From contig NZ_JBBHER010000006.1 of the NCBI RefSeq assembly GCF_037646705.1, positions 248,001 to 312,000 of the forward strand: DNA of 64,000 nucleotides, given 5' to 3'. Each line of letters opens with the position of its first letter. The stretch's first letter is position 1. Origin of the DNA: Pikeienuella litoralis (GTDB lineage Bacteria > Pseudomonadota > Alphaproteobacteria > Rhodobacterales > Rhodobacteraceae). Shown piece by piece: positions 44,543 through 53,645 of this stretch. Position numbers and translations under genes: made by a program. A model generated the notes under the pieces. The model made no database searches. It saw nothing but the letters and a program-made list of their open reading frames with translations, and was not told the origin of the DNA.

Positions 44543-45952
44543 TCAGGCCCGCATCAGGTCGGGCAGCCAGGTGATGATCTGCGGGAACATGATCAGCAGA
44601 ATGATGGTCACCGCGTCGGCGAAGAAGAACAGCGCGATGCCCCGGAAGACGTCCGAGAGCGGAATGTCGGGCCGCACCCCGTTGACCACGAAGCAGTTCA
44701 GCCCGATCGGCGGCGTGATGAGGCAGACCTCCGCCATCTTCACGACGATGATCCCGAACCAGACGCTGCATTGCGCGCCGCTCATGCCGAAGGCGCTGTC
44801 CGCCGCCGCGACCGACGCGCCGCCATTCAGCGCGATCACCGCCGGATAGACCACCGGAAGCGTCAGCAGGAGGAGGCCGATCGCGTCCATGAACATGCCG
44901 AGCACGACATAGCCCATCAGGATGCCGCCGAGGATCAGATAGGGGCTGGCGCTGAACCCGAGGATCCATTCCGCGAACGTCTCCGGCAGGCCGGAGAAGC
45001 CGAGCATCCGCCCGAAGATCAGCACGCCCCAGATCAGCGAGAAGATCATCACGACGAGCTTCGAGGTCTCCATCAGCGCGTCCGTCAACGCCTTCAGCCG
45101 CATGCCGTTGACGACCGCGACCACGAGGACCACGAACGCGCCGAGCGCGCCCGCCTCGGTCGGCGTCGCCCAGCCGGCGTAGATCGCGCTGACGATGATG
45201 GCGACGACGGCGACGATCGGCAGCAGCCCCGGCAGCGCCCGAAGCCGGTCGGAGAGATTGTACCCCCGGATCGGCGGCCCGGTTTCGGGGCGGAGCGACG
45301 ACCAGCCGATGATGATCACCGCGTAGACCACGGCCGAGAACAGCCCCGGAAGAAAGCCGGCGAGAAGCAGCGCGCCGACCGATTCCTCGACGATGATCGC
45401 ATAGATCACCAGGATCACCGAAGGCGGGATCAGCGACGCGAGCGTGCCCCCGGCCGCCACCACGCCGGCGGCGAGCCGGCGGCTGTAGCCCGCGTTCAGC
45501 ATCTCGGGGATGGCGACGCGGGCGAAGACCGCGGCCGTCGCCACGGAGGAGCCGGAGACCGCGGCGAAGCCGGCCGCCGCGAACACCGTCGAGACGGCGA
45601 GCCCGCCCGGCACCCAGCCGAGCCAGACCTTGGCGGCGTGAAAGAGCTGGCGCGTCATGCCGGCGTAAAACGCGAGATAGCCGATCAGGATGAACATCGG
45701 CAGCAGGCCGAGCACGAAGGAGACCGATTTCGAGAACGGGATCGAGCCCACGGTCGCCGCCGCCGCGCTCCAGCCGATCAGCTCCACAAGCCCGATCAGC
45801 CCGACGATGCTGGCGGCGAACACCACCCGCACCCCCGCGAGAACGAAGAGGAGCAAAAGCCCCATGCAATAGATTCCGACCAGCGTCGGGTTCTGATAGC
45901 CGAGGCCGAAGATCGCTTCGGGCTGGCCGGCGATGAGGGCCGAGACGCTCAT
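44543..45952 (-). CDS. dctM: TRAP transporter large permease subunit DctM
   Basis: 469 residues, about 12-14 membrane helices. FAAVSGSSVATAAVFARVAIPEMLNAGYSRRLAAGVVAAGGTLASLIPPSVI and GRMLGFSGLPETFAEWILG match TRAP-M. It overlaps dctQ by 4 bases and is followed by an acyl-CoA dehydrogenase, so its substrate may be an acid that is metabolised by that enzyme. Confidence 0.93.
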   Translation of the reverse strand: MSVSALIAGQPEAIFGLGYQNPTLVGIYCMGLLLLFVLAGVRVVFAASIVGLIGLVELIGWSAAAATVGSIPFSKSVSFVLGLLPMFILIGYLAFYAGMTRQLFHAAKVWLGWVPGGLAVSTVFAAAGFAAVSGSSVATAAVFARVAIPEMLNAGYSRRLAAGVVAAGGTLASLIPPSVILVIYAIIVEESVGALLLAGFLPGLFSAVVYAVIIIGWSSLRPETGPPIRGYNLSDRLRALPGLLPIVAVVAIIVSAIYAGWATPTEAGALGAFVVLVVAVVNGMRLKALTDALMETSKLVVMIFSLIWGVLIFGRMLGFSGLPETFAEWILGFSASPYLILGGILMGYVVLGMFMDAIGLLLLTLPVVYPAVIALNGGASVAAADSAFGMSGAQCSVWFGIIVVKMAEVCLITPPIGLNCFVVNGVRPDIPLSDVFRGIALFFFADAVTIILLIMFPQIITWLPDLMRA

Positions 45953-46557
45953 AGCCCGCGAATCTCATGCTGCGCCTGTTCGGCGACCGTCGGCGTGATC
46001 GGCACCGCGACCGGCGCGGCCCCGGGCCAGATCGCCAGCCGCAGGAAGCCCGCCACCTCGATGGCGAGGCGGAGCGCCCAGATCGTGAACGCGATCGGCA
46101 CGAGCAGCTTCGCGGGCCAGGTCGGAATCTCGTAATCCACGGTGCTGTCCCCGATCAGGTAGGCGTTCAGGAAGAAATCCCAGGAATAGCGGATCAGGAC
46201 CAGCACGAGCAGAAGCGCGAGAGCGCTGGCCAGCGCCTCCGTGAGCCAGCGCAGACGGCCGCGAAGCGCGCCGACGCCGAGCTCCATCCGGATATGCGCG
46301 CCGAGCCGCTGCGCATAGGCGGCGCCGAGAAAGGCGAAGACCGCGATGGCCTGCTCCGAGACATCGAGAAAGCCCGGGATCGGCCAGCCGGCCAGCCGCG
46401 ACGCGATGCCGACGGTCGTGCCGATCATGATCAGGAAGATGGTCGCGGCGGCGAGGACGTTGAGCCCGTCCTCGAACCGCCCGACCAGCCGCGAGAACCG
46501 CCCGAGCGCGCTGTCCGCTCCCGCCTCGTCCGGCGCGCGCCCGGCGCCTCCCGTCAT
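45949..46557 (-). CDS. dctQ: TRAP transporter small permease subunit DctQ
   Basis: 202 residues with four membrane helices; LSRLVGRFEDGLNVLAAATIFLIMIGTTVGIASR, a GAHIRMELGVGALR loop and later helices fit the small integral membrane subunit. It forms the permease with DctM. 99 bases lie between the DctP stop and its start. Confidence 0.88.
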   Translation of the reverse strand: MTGGAGRAPDEAGADSALGRFSRLVGRFEDGLNVLAAATIFLIMIGTTVGIASRLAGWPIPGFLDVSEQAIAVFAFLGAAYAQRLGAHIRMELGVGALRGRLRWLTEALASALALLLVLVLIRYSWDFFLNAYLIGDSTVDYEIPTWPAKLLVPIAFTIWALRLAIEVAGFLRLAIWPGAAPVAVPITPTVAEQAQHEIRGL

Positions 46558-46656
46558 TTCACCCGCCCGTCACGGCCCTCGGAAGCCGGCCCCGGCCGCC
46601 CGAAGAGACCCCTCCGGCGCGGGTCGCGGCCGGCCTGTCGTCGCCTCCGCAAGCGC

Positions 46657-47733
46657 TCATTCACCTGTGGCGAGCGAAATGGCGCGGTCGAGCACTTCCT
46701 GCGCGTCGAAATCGGCCTTGTTCTGCTCGACCCATTCATTCCAGACCGGCTCGCCGGCCAGCTTGCGGAAGGCGGCCCGCGTCTCTTCGTCATAGACGAT
46801 CTCGGTCATCTCCTCGCGAAACCGCGGCAGATTCACGGCGTCGGACGAGGCGTAGGCCTCACGATAGACCTCCGCCATGTCGTCGCGGAGGCTCCAGAGG
46901 AGATCCTGATACTGCTCCGGCAGCGCCGCATAGGCGGTCTTGTTGATGACGATCGGGCAATCCGACGTGCCCGGCGACAGGTTCGAGGTGAACCAGTCGG
47001 CGACCTCGTCGATCTTGTAGGACGCGTGGGAATATGTGTACGGGAACGACGCCGCGTCCACCGTCCCGCGTTGAAGCGCGGTGTAGACCTCCGGCGCGGG
47101 CATCGACTGGCGAATGGCGCCGAGCTTCTCCATGGCGAGGCCGATGCCGCCGCCGGCGCGCACCCTCAGCCCGTCCCACTGCTCCAGCTTCATCGGCGGC
47201 TCGCCGCGGCCGAGGAACTCATATTGCGGCAGGTTGGAGGTGTCGTAATACATGGCGTTCCACTGCGCCATCTCCTCGACGAGGATCGGATCCTCGTAGA
47301 GCCCGCGGCGCACCCGCAGCGCGTCGTCGAAATCGGTGACCGGCAGGAACGGCATCGTCATCACCATCAGCGCCGGGTTCTTCCCCGGGTGATAGAAATT
47401 GCAGAACATCGCCATCTCGAAGGCGTTGGCCTTCAACCCGTCGAGATTCTCCTTCGCCTTGGAGAGCTGCTCGCCATAGAAGATCCGCAGCACGAACTTG
47501 CCGTCCGTCTTCTCCTTCAGCTGTTCGGAGACGAATTCGACGCCCCGGGTCATGGCGCGCGAATTCCCCCAGGTCGAAAGCTTCCAGAACACCTCCGGGC
47601 CGTCGACCTCCGCGGCCGGCGCCGGCGCCGGCGCGAACAGCAGCCCGAGCAACGCGGCCCCGACGAGCCCGGTCGCGCCGCGGCGGCCGAAGGAGCGCGT
47701 CGAAGAGAGCTTCCCGATTGCGGATCCGAACAT
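46657..47733 (-). CDS. dctP: TRAP transporter solute-binding protein DctP
   Basis: 358 residues from ATG at 47731-47733 (MFGSAIGKLSSTRSFGRRG), GGGGAGA upstream. A long basic N-region and hydrophobic segment form a signal peptide ending PAPAPAAE. Conserved ligand elements are WGNSRAMTRGVEFVSEQLKEKTDGKFVLRIFYGEQLSKAKENLDGLKANAFEMA and LRVRAGGGIGLAMEKLG with the Arg that usually pairs with a carboxylate. Its carboxylate substrate is not known; it is larger than average DctP. Confidence 0.9.
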   Translation of the reverse strand: MFGSAIGKLSSTRSFGRRGATGLVGAALLGLLFAPAPAPAAEVDGPEVFWKLSTWGNSRAMTRGVEFVSEQLKEKTDGKFVLRIFYGEQLSKAKENLDGLKANAFEMAMFCNFYHPGKNPALMVMTMPFLPVTDFDDALRVRRGLYEDPILVEEMAQWNAMYYDTSNLPQYEFLGRGEPPMKLEQWDGLRVRAGGGIGLAMEKLGAIRQSMPAPEVYTALQRGTVDAASFPYTYSHASYKIDEVADWFTSNLSPGTSDCPIVINKTAYAALPEQYQDLLWSLRDDMAEVYREAYASSDAVNLPRFREEMTEIVYDEETRAAFRKLAGEPVWNEWVEQNKADFDAQEVLDRAISLATGE

Positions 47734-47936
47734 GATATCTCCCCTATGTTTTTTGGCCGGGAAGCTCTTGCGGCCCCCCTTGCGCCGCCGAGCAGCGCAA
47801 ATGGCGTAAGCGTAATTAGTCCGCCCAATGCCGGCGCGTGTCAACCGCCGGGACGCGCGCCGCGCGGCGTCGCTTGCGCCGGGCGCCCGCCGGCCTATGG
47901 TGCGGATCGGAAGCGGACGCGGCGGGAGAGAGAGCC

Positions 47937-49103
47937 ATGGACATGAGCGCGGCGAGCGACCCGAAACCGCTCGGAGGGCGGCTCGTCCTCGATCTCTCCC
48001 AAGGCATCGCCGGGCCCTATTGCGGCATGTTGCTGGCCGAGCAGGGCGCCCGCGTCATCAAGGTGGAGCCGCCCCGCGGCGACTGGATGCGCGCGCTCGG
48101 CGCGGGCGTCGGCGGCGTCTCCGCCTCGTCGCTCTATTACAATCGGGGCAAGGAGAGTCTCCTGCTCGACCTGAAGACCCCGCGCGCCCTCGCCGCGGCG
48201 CTCTCTCTCGCGGCGCGCGCGGACGTGCTGATCGAGAGCGCGCGCCCCGGGGCGATGGCGAAGCTCGGCCTCGGCTTCGAGGCGGTGCGCGCGCTCAATC
48301 CCGGCGTCGTCTATCTCTCGATCTCGGGCTACGGCCTCTCCGGGCCGAAGGCTTCCTGGCCGCTGTCCGACACCTACGCGCAGGCGTTTTCGGGGCTGAT
48401 GAGCATCAACCGCGCCGACGACGGCGCGCCGCGCAAGCTGCAGACCCCCGTGATCGACGCGGTCACCGGGCTTTACGCGGTTCAGGCGGCGATGGCCGCG
48501 CTCTGGCCGGCGCCCGGCGGCGCCCCGCGCCCCGCGCGCCATCTCGACATCTCGCTGATTCAGGCGGCGGCGGCGCTTCAGGCGCCGAAGATCATGGAAG
48601 CCGCGCTCTCGGACGGGCGGGCGGCGCCGGCGCTGAACGCCCCGGCCGGGATCTATCGGGCCGCGGACGGCTGGATGGCGATCACGCTGGTGACCGAGCC
48701 GCATTGGGCGGCGCTTCGCGGCGCGCTCGGGCTCGACGCGCTGGCGGGCGATCCGCGCTTCGCCGATTTCGCGGCGCGCGCGGCCAATCTCGACACGCTG
48801 AGGGACAAGGTCGCGGCGCGGCTCGCGACGCGCGCCGTCGCGGACTGGACCGCGGAGCTCACCGCGCTCGGGATCATGGCCGGCCCGGTGAACGATCACG
48901 CCGCATGGCTCGCCGATCCGCAGGTGCGCGCGACCGAGGCGGCGCCGGAGACCGGGATCATGGGCGCCGCGCCGCCGGTGGCGCGCACGCCCGGCCGCGC
49001 CGCCTTCGCCGCGCCGCCGCCGGGCCTCGGCGCCGACACCGCCCGCCTCGCGCGGGAATTTCACCTCGACATCGACATCGACATCGACATGGAGGGCCCA
49101 TGA
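47937..49103 (+). CDS. Class III (CaiB/BaiF) CoA-transferase
   Basis: 388 residues from ATG at 47937 (GAGAGAGAG upstream). LDLSQGIAGPYCGMLLAEQGARVIKVEPPRGDWMRALG and YYNRGKESLLLDLKTP are the family's N-terminal blocks; SDTYAQAFSGLMSINR holds the probable catalytic Asp. It moves CoA between carboxylates. The C-terminus ends in an Asp-Ile repeat (DIDIDID) encoded by a tandem GACATC. It overlaps the downstream hydratase by 4 bases. It is divergent from dctP (203-base gap) and probably activates the acid imported by that system. Confidence 0.93.
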   Translation: MDMSAASDPKPLGGRLVLDLSQGIAGPYCGMLLAEQGARVIKVEPPRGDWMRALGAGVGGVSASSLYYNRGKESLLLDLKTPRALAAALSLAARADVLIESARPGAMAKLGLGFEAVRALNPGVVYLSISGYGLSGPKASWPLSDTYAQAFSGLMSINRADDGAPRKLQTPVIDAVTGLYAVQAAMAALWPAPGGAPRPARHLDISLIQAAAALQAPKIMEAALSDGRAAPALNAPAGIYRAADGWMAITLVTEPHWAALRGALGLDALAGDPRFADFAARAANLDTLRDKVAARLATRAVADWTAELTALGIMAGPVNDHAAWLADPQVRATEAAPETGIMGAAPPVARTPGRAAFAAPPPGLGADTARLAREFHLDIDIDIDMEGP

Positions 49104-49597
49104 CGGACCCGATCGACCCCCTTTCCTATCGCTTCTGCGAGCCGCGCTGGTTCGATGACTTCAAGGTCGGGGAGGTCTTCTACATCCCCTCGCGGACGAT
49201 GACGGACGCGCTCTTCGCCGCGTTCCAGACCGCCTCCGGAGACAATCACCCGATCCATTACGATCGCCATTACTGCGCGGCGGAGGGGCATCGGGATCCT
49301 CTCGCCCACGGCTATCAGGTGCTGATCCAGACCTGCGCCGGCGCCAGCGTGCTGCCGCAGATGATGGGGCCGTCGCTGATCGGCTTCATCGAGCAGTCCT
49401 CGCGATTCCTGAAAGCGGTCTACGCGGGGGACACGCTCTATCCGCGCCTCGTCATCTCGGAGATGAAGGCGCAGCGGACGACGGGCGTGATGACCTGCGA
49501 GATCACCGTCCACAATCAGGACGGCGCGCTCGTCCTCGACGGCTGGCACAAATACCTGCTCCGACGCGAAGCGGCGAAGGCCGACGCCGCCGGCTGA
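49100..49597 (+). CDS. MaoC-family dehydratase
   Basis: 165 residues from ATG at 49100, overlapping the CoA-transferase stop (ATGA). Hot-dog fold with DFKVGEVFYIPSRTMTDALFAAFQTASGDNHPIHYDRHYC holding the D-x4-H-like hydratase motif (Asp and His) and HRDPLAHGYQVLIQ. It likely hydrates an enoyl-CoA. With the CoA-transferase and the acyl-CoA dehydrogenase it completes activation-desaturation-hydration chemistry. It converges on the MFS gene with 18 bases between. Confidence 0.9.
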   Translation: MTDPIDPLSYRFCEPRWFDDFKVGEVFYIPSRTMTDALFAAFQTASGDNHPIHYDRHYCAAEGHRDPLAHGYQVLIQTCAGASVLPQMMGPSLIGFIEQSSRFLKAVYAGDTLYPRLVISEMKAQRTTGVMTCEITVHNQDGALVLDGWHKYLLRREAAKADAAG

Positions 49598-49615
49598 CGA
49601 CGCCGCGCCCCGGCT

Positions 49616-51256
49616 TCAATGAATGTCGAGCGGGGCGCGCGGCGCCGGACTCGCCTCGCGCCGGGTGGTCTGCCGGAAGATCATCCGGTGCACGACCGGC
49701 GGCGCGGACCCGGTGTGAAGCGCCCGGATCCGCGCGCCGACGACGGCGTCCGCCATGGTCGGGCGCTGGTTGTAGCGGATATACTCGACCCATGTCGGGA
49801 TGTTGTAGGTCTCGACCCACCGCCGCGGATCCTCGATGTCGCGCATCAGCACCCAGCGCCGCGCGCCGTCGCGGCGCCGGATCCGCTCGCGCTCGTTCAT
49901 CGCGTTGAGAAACTCGGAGACCGTCTCCGGATCGATCAGATATTCGATCGAGATCGAGATCGGCCCGCTCCGCGGCTGAACGTCGATCTCGACGGCGGGC
50001 CGCGTCCAGGTGTTCAAGGGATCGAGGTCGAGCTCCGCCCGCCCCGGCACCGGAACGAGGAGCCCGGACGCCGCCCCGACCAGCATCGCCGCCGCGGCGG
50101 CCAGCAGCGCGATCTCGACCCCTTGCGCCTCGGCCAGCGCGCCCCAGACCCAGCTGCCGAGGGCCATGCCGCCGAACACCGCCATCTGGTAGAGCGAGAG
50201 CGCGCGCCCCACCACCCAGCGCGGCGTCGACAGCTGCACCGTGACGTTGAAAAGCGAAAGCGAGATCACCCAGGCCGCGCCGCCGACCATCAACGCGCCG
50301 CTGATCACCCAGACGTTCCCGGCGACGCCGGTCGCGACGGCGGTGATGGCGAAGGCGCCGAAGCCGAGCCGGATCACGTTTTCGCTCGACAGCCGCTCGC
50401 GCAGATGGGGGCTGATGAAGGCGCCGCCGACGGCGCCCACGCCGAACGCGCCGAGCAGCGCGCCATAGGTGAGCGCCCCGCCCCCGACGAGATCGCGCGC
50501 GACGAGCGGCAGGAGCGCCAGCACCACGATCGTCGTCAACCCGAAGAGAAACCCGCGCAGCATGACCTTGGCGAGATTGGGGGACATCGCGACATAGCGC
50601 AGCCCCGTCGCCACCGCGGCGCCCAGCCGCTCACGCGGCAGATCGCTCTCGATCGGCGGCGAACGCCAACGCAGGAGAACCATGATCAGCGCGAGATAAC
50701 TGACCGTGTTCACCGCGAACGCCGCCGCGGCGCCGCCTGCGGCGACGATCGCCCCGCCGACCGCCGGCCCGACGCTTCGCGTCATGTTGAAGCTGACGCT
50801 GTTCAGAAGCACGGCCGCCGGCAGATCCGCCTTCGGCACGATGTCGCCCACCGTCGCCTGCCAGGACGGGTTGTTGAGCGCGATGCCGGCGCCGATCAGA
50901 AAGGTGAAGGTAAGCAGGAGCCAGGGCGTGATCAGGCCGAACCACGCGGTCGCGGTCAGCGCCGCCGAGACCACAAGCATGAAGATCTGCGCGGTGAGCA
51001 TCACCTTGCGCCGGTCGAAACTGTCGGCGATCGCGCCCGAGGTCAGCGAGAACAGCATGATCGGCAGCGTGCTCGACGCCTGAACCAGCGCGACCATGCC
51101 GGCCGAATCGGAAATCGAGGTCATCAGCCACGCCGCGCCGACCCCCTGGATCAAGCCGCCGAAATTCGACGCGATGCTCGCGGTCCATATCGACGTGAAG
51201 ACGCCGTGGCGAAAGGGCGCAAGCGACGACGGACGCTCCTGCCTCAGTGCTTCCAT
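49616..51256 (-). CDS. MFS_3-family exporter with C-terminal cytoplasmic domain
   Basis: 546 residues. About 12 helices (PF05977/EntS-like opening HGVFTSIWTASIASNFGGLIQGVGAAWLMTS). A soluble C-terminal domain of about 140 residues after helix 12 (IEYLIDPETVSEFLNAMNERERIRRRDGARRWVLMRDIEDP...) resembles an antibiotic-biosynthesis-monooxygenase-like ferredoxin fold found in this MFS subgroup. Likely drug or metabolite efflux. It follows bdhA by 79 bases. Confidence 0.88.
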   Translation of the reverse strand: MEALRQERPSSLAPFRHGVFTSIWTASIASNFGGLIQGVGAAWLMTSISDSAGMVALVQASSTLPIMLFSLTSGAIADSFDRRKVMLTAQIFMLVVSAALTATAWFGLITPWLLLTFTFLIGAGIALNNPSWQATVGDIVPKADLPAAVLLNSVSFNMTRSVGPAVGGAIVAAGGAAAAFAVNTVSYLALIMVLLRWRSPPIESDLPRERLGAAVATGLRYVAMSPNLAKVMLRGFLFGLTTIVVLALLPLVARDLVGGGALTYGALLGAFGVGAVGGAFISPHLRERLSSENVIRLGFGAFAITAVATGVAGNVWVISGALMVGGAAWVISLSLFNVTVQLSTPRWVVGRALSLYQMAVFGGMALGSWVWGALAEAQGVEIALLAAAAAMLVGAASGLLVPVPGRAELDLDPLNTWTRPAVEIDVQPRSGPISISIEYLIDPETVSEFLNAMNERERIRRRDGARRWVLMRDIEDPRRWVETYNIPTWVEYIRYNQRPTMADAVVGARIRALHTGSAPPVVHRMIFRQTTRREASPAPRAPLDIH

Positions 51257-51335
51257 CCCCGCTCCGCCAAGGCTGCTTCTCGCGAAAAGGCATCATGCCC
51301 ATCGCCTCGCAGACTGCAACCATTCGCGCGACCGC

Positions 51336-52118
51336 TCAGTCCATGCGCCAGCCATGGCTGACGACCAGCGATTGCCCGGTCAGGGCGTTGGTCGGAAAGG
51401 CGGCGAAGACATGGGCGATCTCGGCCACGTCCTCGATCGTCGTGAATTCCTGATCGACGGTCTCGCCCAGCATCACCTTGTTCACGACCTCCTCCTCGGA
51501 GACGCCGAGATCCTTGGCCTGCTTCGGGATCTGCTTCTCGACCAGCGGCGTCCTGACGAATCCGGGGCAGATCACATTGGCCCGCACCCCATGCGCCGCC
51601 CCCTCTTTCGAGATCACCCGCGCCAGCCCGAGAAGCCCGTGCTTTGCGGTCACATAGGCGGATTTCAGCGGCGAGGCCTCCATGGAGTGGACCGACCCCA
51701 TGAAGATGATCGCCCCGGAGCCCGCCTTGTACATATGCGGCAGACACGCCTTCGAGGTCAGGAACGCGCCGTCCAGATGGATGGCCAGCAGCTTCTTCCA
51801 TTCATCGAAGGGAAAATCCTGCACCGGATGCACGATCTGGATTCCGGCGTTGGAGAGGAGCACGTCGATCCCGCCCCATTTTTTCACCACCGCGTCGACG
51901 CCGGCGTTGACGCCGCCCTCGTCGGTCACGTTCATCTCGACGGCCATCGCCTCGCCGGGGCCTTTGGCCGTCAGCGCGTCCGCCGTCTCCTGCGCGGCGT
52001 CGAGCCTCAAATCGGCGATGGCGACCCTGGCGCCGTCCGCGACGAACCGCTTCGCGACTCCGCGCCCGATGCCGCTGGCGGCGCCGGTGATGATGCAGAC
52101 CTTGTCTTTCAGGTTCAT
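51336..52118 (-). CDS. bdhA: D-3-hydroxybutyrate dehydrogenase
   Basis: 260 residues, short-chain dehydrogenase with ITGAASGIGRGVA (NAD motif), NAG, catalytic Ser in GSVHSMEAS, and YVTAKHGL (Tyr-x3-Lys). The NAGIQIVHPVQDFPFDEWKKL and HGWRMD segments mark 3-hydroxybutyrate dehydrogenases. It oxidises 3-hydroxybutyrate to acetoacetate. Upstream patatin gene 63 bases away on the same strand suggests PHB or lipid use. Confidence 0.93.
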   Translation of the reverse strand: MNLKDKVCIITGAASGIGRGVAKRFVADGARVAIADLRLDAAQETADALTAKGPGEAMAVEMNVTDEGGVNAGVDAVVKKWGGIDVLLSNAGIQIVHPVQDFPFDEWKKLLAIHLDGAFLTSKACLPHMYKAGSGAIIFMGSVHSMEASPLKSAYVTAKHGLLGLARVISKEGAAHGVRANVICPGFVRTPLVEKQIPKQAKDLGVSEEEVVNKVMLGETVDQEFTTIEDVAEIAHVFAAFPTNALTGQSLVVSHGWRMD

Positions 52119-52181
52119 GGTTCGGATCCTTTCAAATGGGGGTGTGCGCGCGCCGCCCGGCGCGCCGGCGGGATCGGGCGT

Positions 52182-53312
52182 TCAGGGGGCGGGTTTCGCG
52201 TCCCTCTCATTCCTGCGGGTTCCGCCGAGGTCGAAGACCTGAAGCCCGTCCCGGCCGATCTTCCGGGCCTTGAATCTGGCGTGCTCGAGGGTGCGCCGCA
52301 CATCGGCGGCGCCCGCGCTCCAGTGTTCGGTCATCGAGATCCGGGAGAATTCATAATCCTTCGCGTCGCTCTCGAATCCCTCCCTCCGGTGGATCAGATG
52401 CGCCAGCGTTATCGGGCAGCCCGGCCCCGCCGCGCGCAACACCGCCAGATCCGGGTCCGCGCGCAGCGCCTCGGGCAGTTTCTCCGCGAGCCGGTCCGCC
52501 GCCGCCCGGATGGCGTGCAGTTGCCGGTACCGGTCCGTGGTGAGGCGCGTCCGGCTTGAGAAGCGGATATCCTTTTCGCGCTGGCGCACGTCGGCGAGGT
52601 TCTCGGGCCGGGCGCCGCGGGCGCTGAAAAGGTCGATCTGGAAGATGCAGAGCGGCTCGGCGCCCGCGTTCTCCATCACATATTGGAGCGGCGTGTTGGA
52701 CAGAAGCCCGCCATCCCAATAGGAGCGCCCGTCAATCTCGACCGGCGGAAACCCCGGCGGCAAGGCGCCGCTGGCCATGACATGGCGGGCGTCGATCCGG
52801 ATCTTGCGGCTGTCGAAATTCGCGAAATTGCCGGTCTCGACATCGACCGCGGCGATGCTGATCCTCGGCCCCTCCGCGTTCAGATAGTCGAAATCGACAA
52901 GCTCGCGAAGCGTCTCCTCCAGCGGCGCGGTGTCATAAACGCTCAGCGCCTGCGCCCGCCCGAAGGGCGAGAAGGCCGTCGGCGGCCGCGGCCTGAAGAA
53001 GCCGGGAGCGCCGGTCGCCATCACGGTCGCGGCGGCGAGCTCCGTGAACGCGCTCCGAACTCTCCAGCCCTCCGTCCAGGGCGCGAAAGCCAGCCCGGAG
53101 CTCACCTTTTCCCAGAAACGCCTGAGGCGGCCGCTCCGCCGGTCCGGCGGATTTCCACAGATGATCGCGGCGTTGATCGCCCCGATCGAGATGCCGCTGA
53201 CCCAATCCACCGCCACGTCGCGCTCGAACAGCTCCTGAAACGCGCCGGCCTGATAGGCGCCGAGCGCGCCGCCGCCCTGAAGCACCAATACGACCTGTTC
53301 CATCCCGGGCAT
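52182..53312 (-). CDS. Patatin-like phospholipase/lipase
   Basis: 376 residues. The Ser-Asp dyad is VLQGGGALGAYQAGAF (oxyanion), GISIGAINAAI with Ser42, and SYWDGGLLSNTPL with Asp. The C-terminal part (about residues 230-376) matches the DUF3734 extension seen in this subgroup. It deacylates lipids or perhaps storage polyester oligomers. It leads bdhA and the MFS gene. Substrate unproven. Confidence 0.87.
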   Translation of the reverse strand: MPGMEQVVLVLQGGGALGAYQAGAFQELFERDVAVDWVSGISIGAINAAIICGNPPDRRSGRLRRFWEKVSSGLAFAPWTEGWRVRSAFTELAAATVMATGAPGFFRPRPPTAFSPFGRAQALSVYDTAPLEETLRELVDFDYLNAEGPRISIAAVDVETGNFANFDSRKIRIDARHVMASGALPPGFPPVEIDGRSYWDGGLLSNTPLQYVMENAGAEPLCIFQIDLFSARGARPENLADVRQREKDIRFSSRTRLTTDRYRQLHAIRAAADRLAEKLPEALRADPDLAVLRAAGPGCPITLAHLIHRREGFESDAKDYEFSRISMTEHWSAGAADVRRTLEHARFKARKIGRDGLQVFDLGGTRRNERDAKPAP

Positions 53313-53645
53313 CGACCGCTCCTTCCTCGGCGTCCGCCGCCGATCGAGGAGAAGATAGGCGCCCCGCCAGACACGCCGCTCGCCCGTCCCTTACATCCCT
53401 GAAAGGTTTCGCGCCCCGCCGGCCGCAAACGGCCCCGCCGCGCGCGGGCTTTCATGGGCGCGGCGCCGATTCCGGGGGCGCCGGCGCCCCGGGCGCTCAC
53501 GCCGCACGGCCCCATATCCGCATATATCTACATAACAAAATGTGGCGTCTCAGGGATTTCGCCGGTATCGTGCCCACGCCCATAGCGGCCCCGCCAAGTC
53601 ATACCCGCGGGGCCTTGAGACCGGAACGCAATAGCGGAACCCCAT
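53313..53645. other. Divergent intergenic region before the envelope/acylation cluster
   Basis: 333 bases with no gene. Most is GC-rich; 53513-53546 is AT-rich and is the likeliest place for promoters of both the patatin gene and the plus-strand cluster. I see no clear -35/-10 pair or strong repeat. Confidence 0.4.

Noticed and set aside
44529..45968. Frame extending the acyl-CoA dehydrogenase upstream to 867 residues
   Set aside because: The extension overlaps dctM in another frame and is low-complexity; family similarity starts at MFDLTEDQ.
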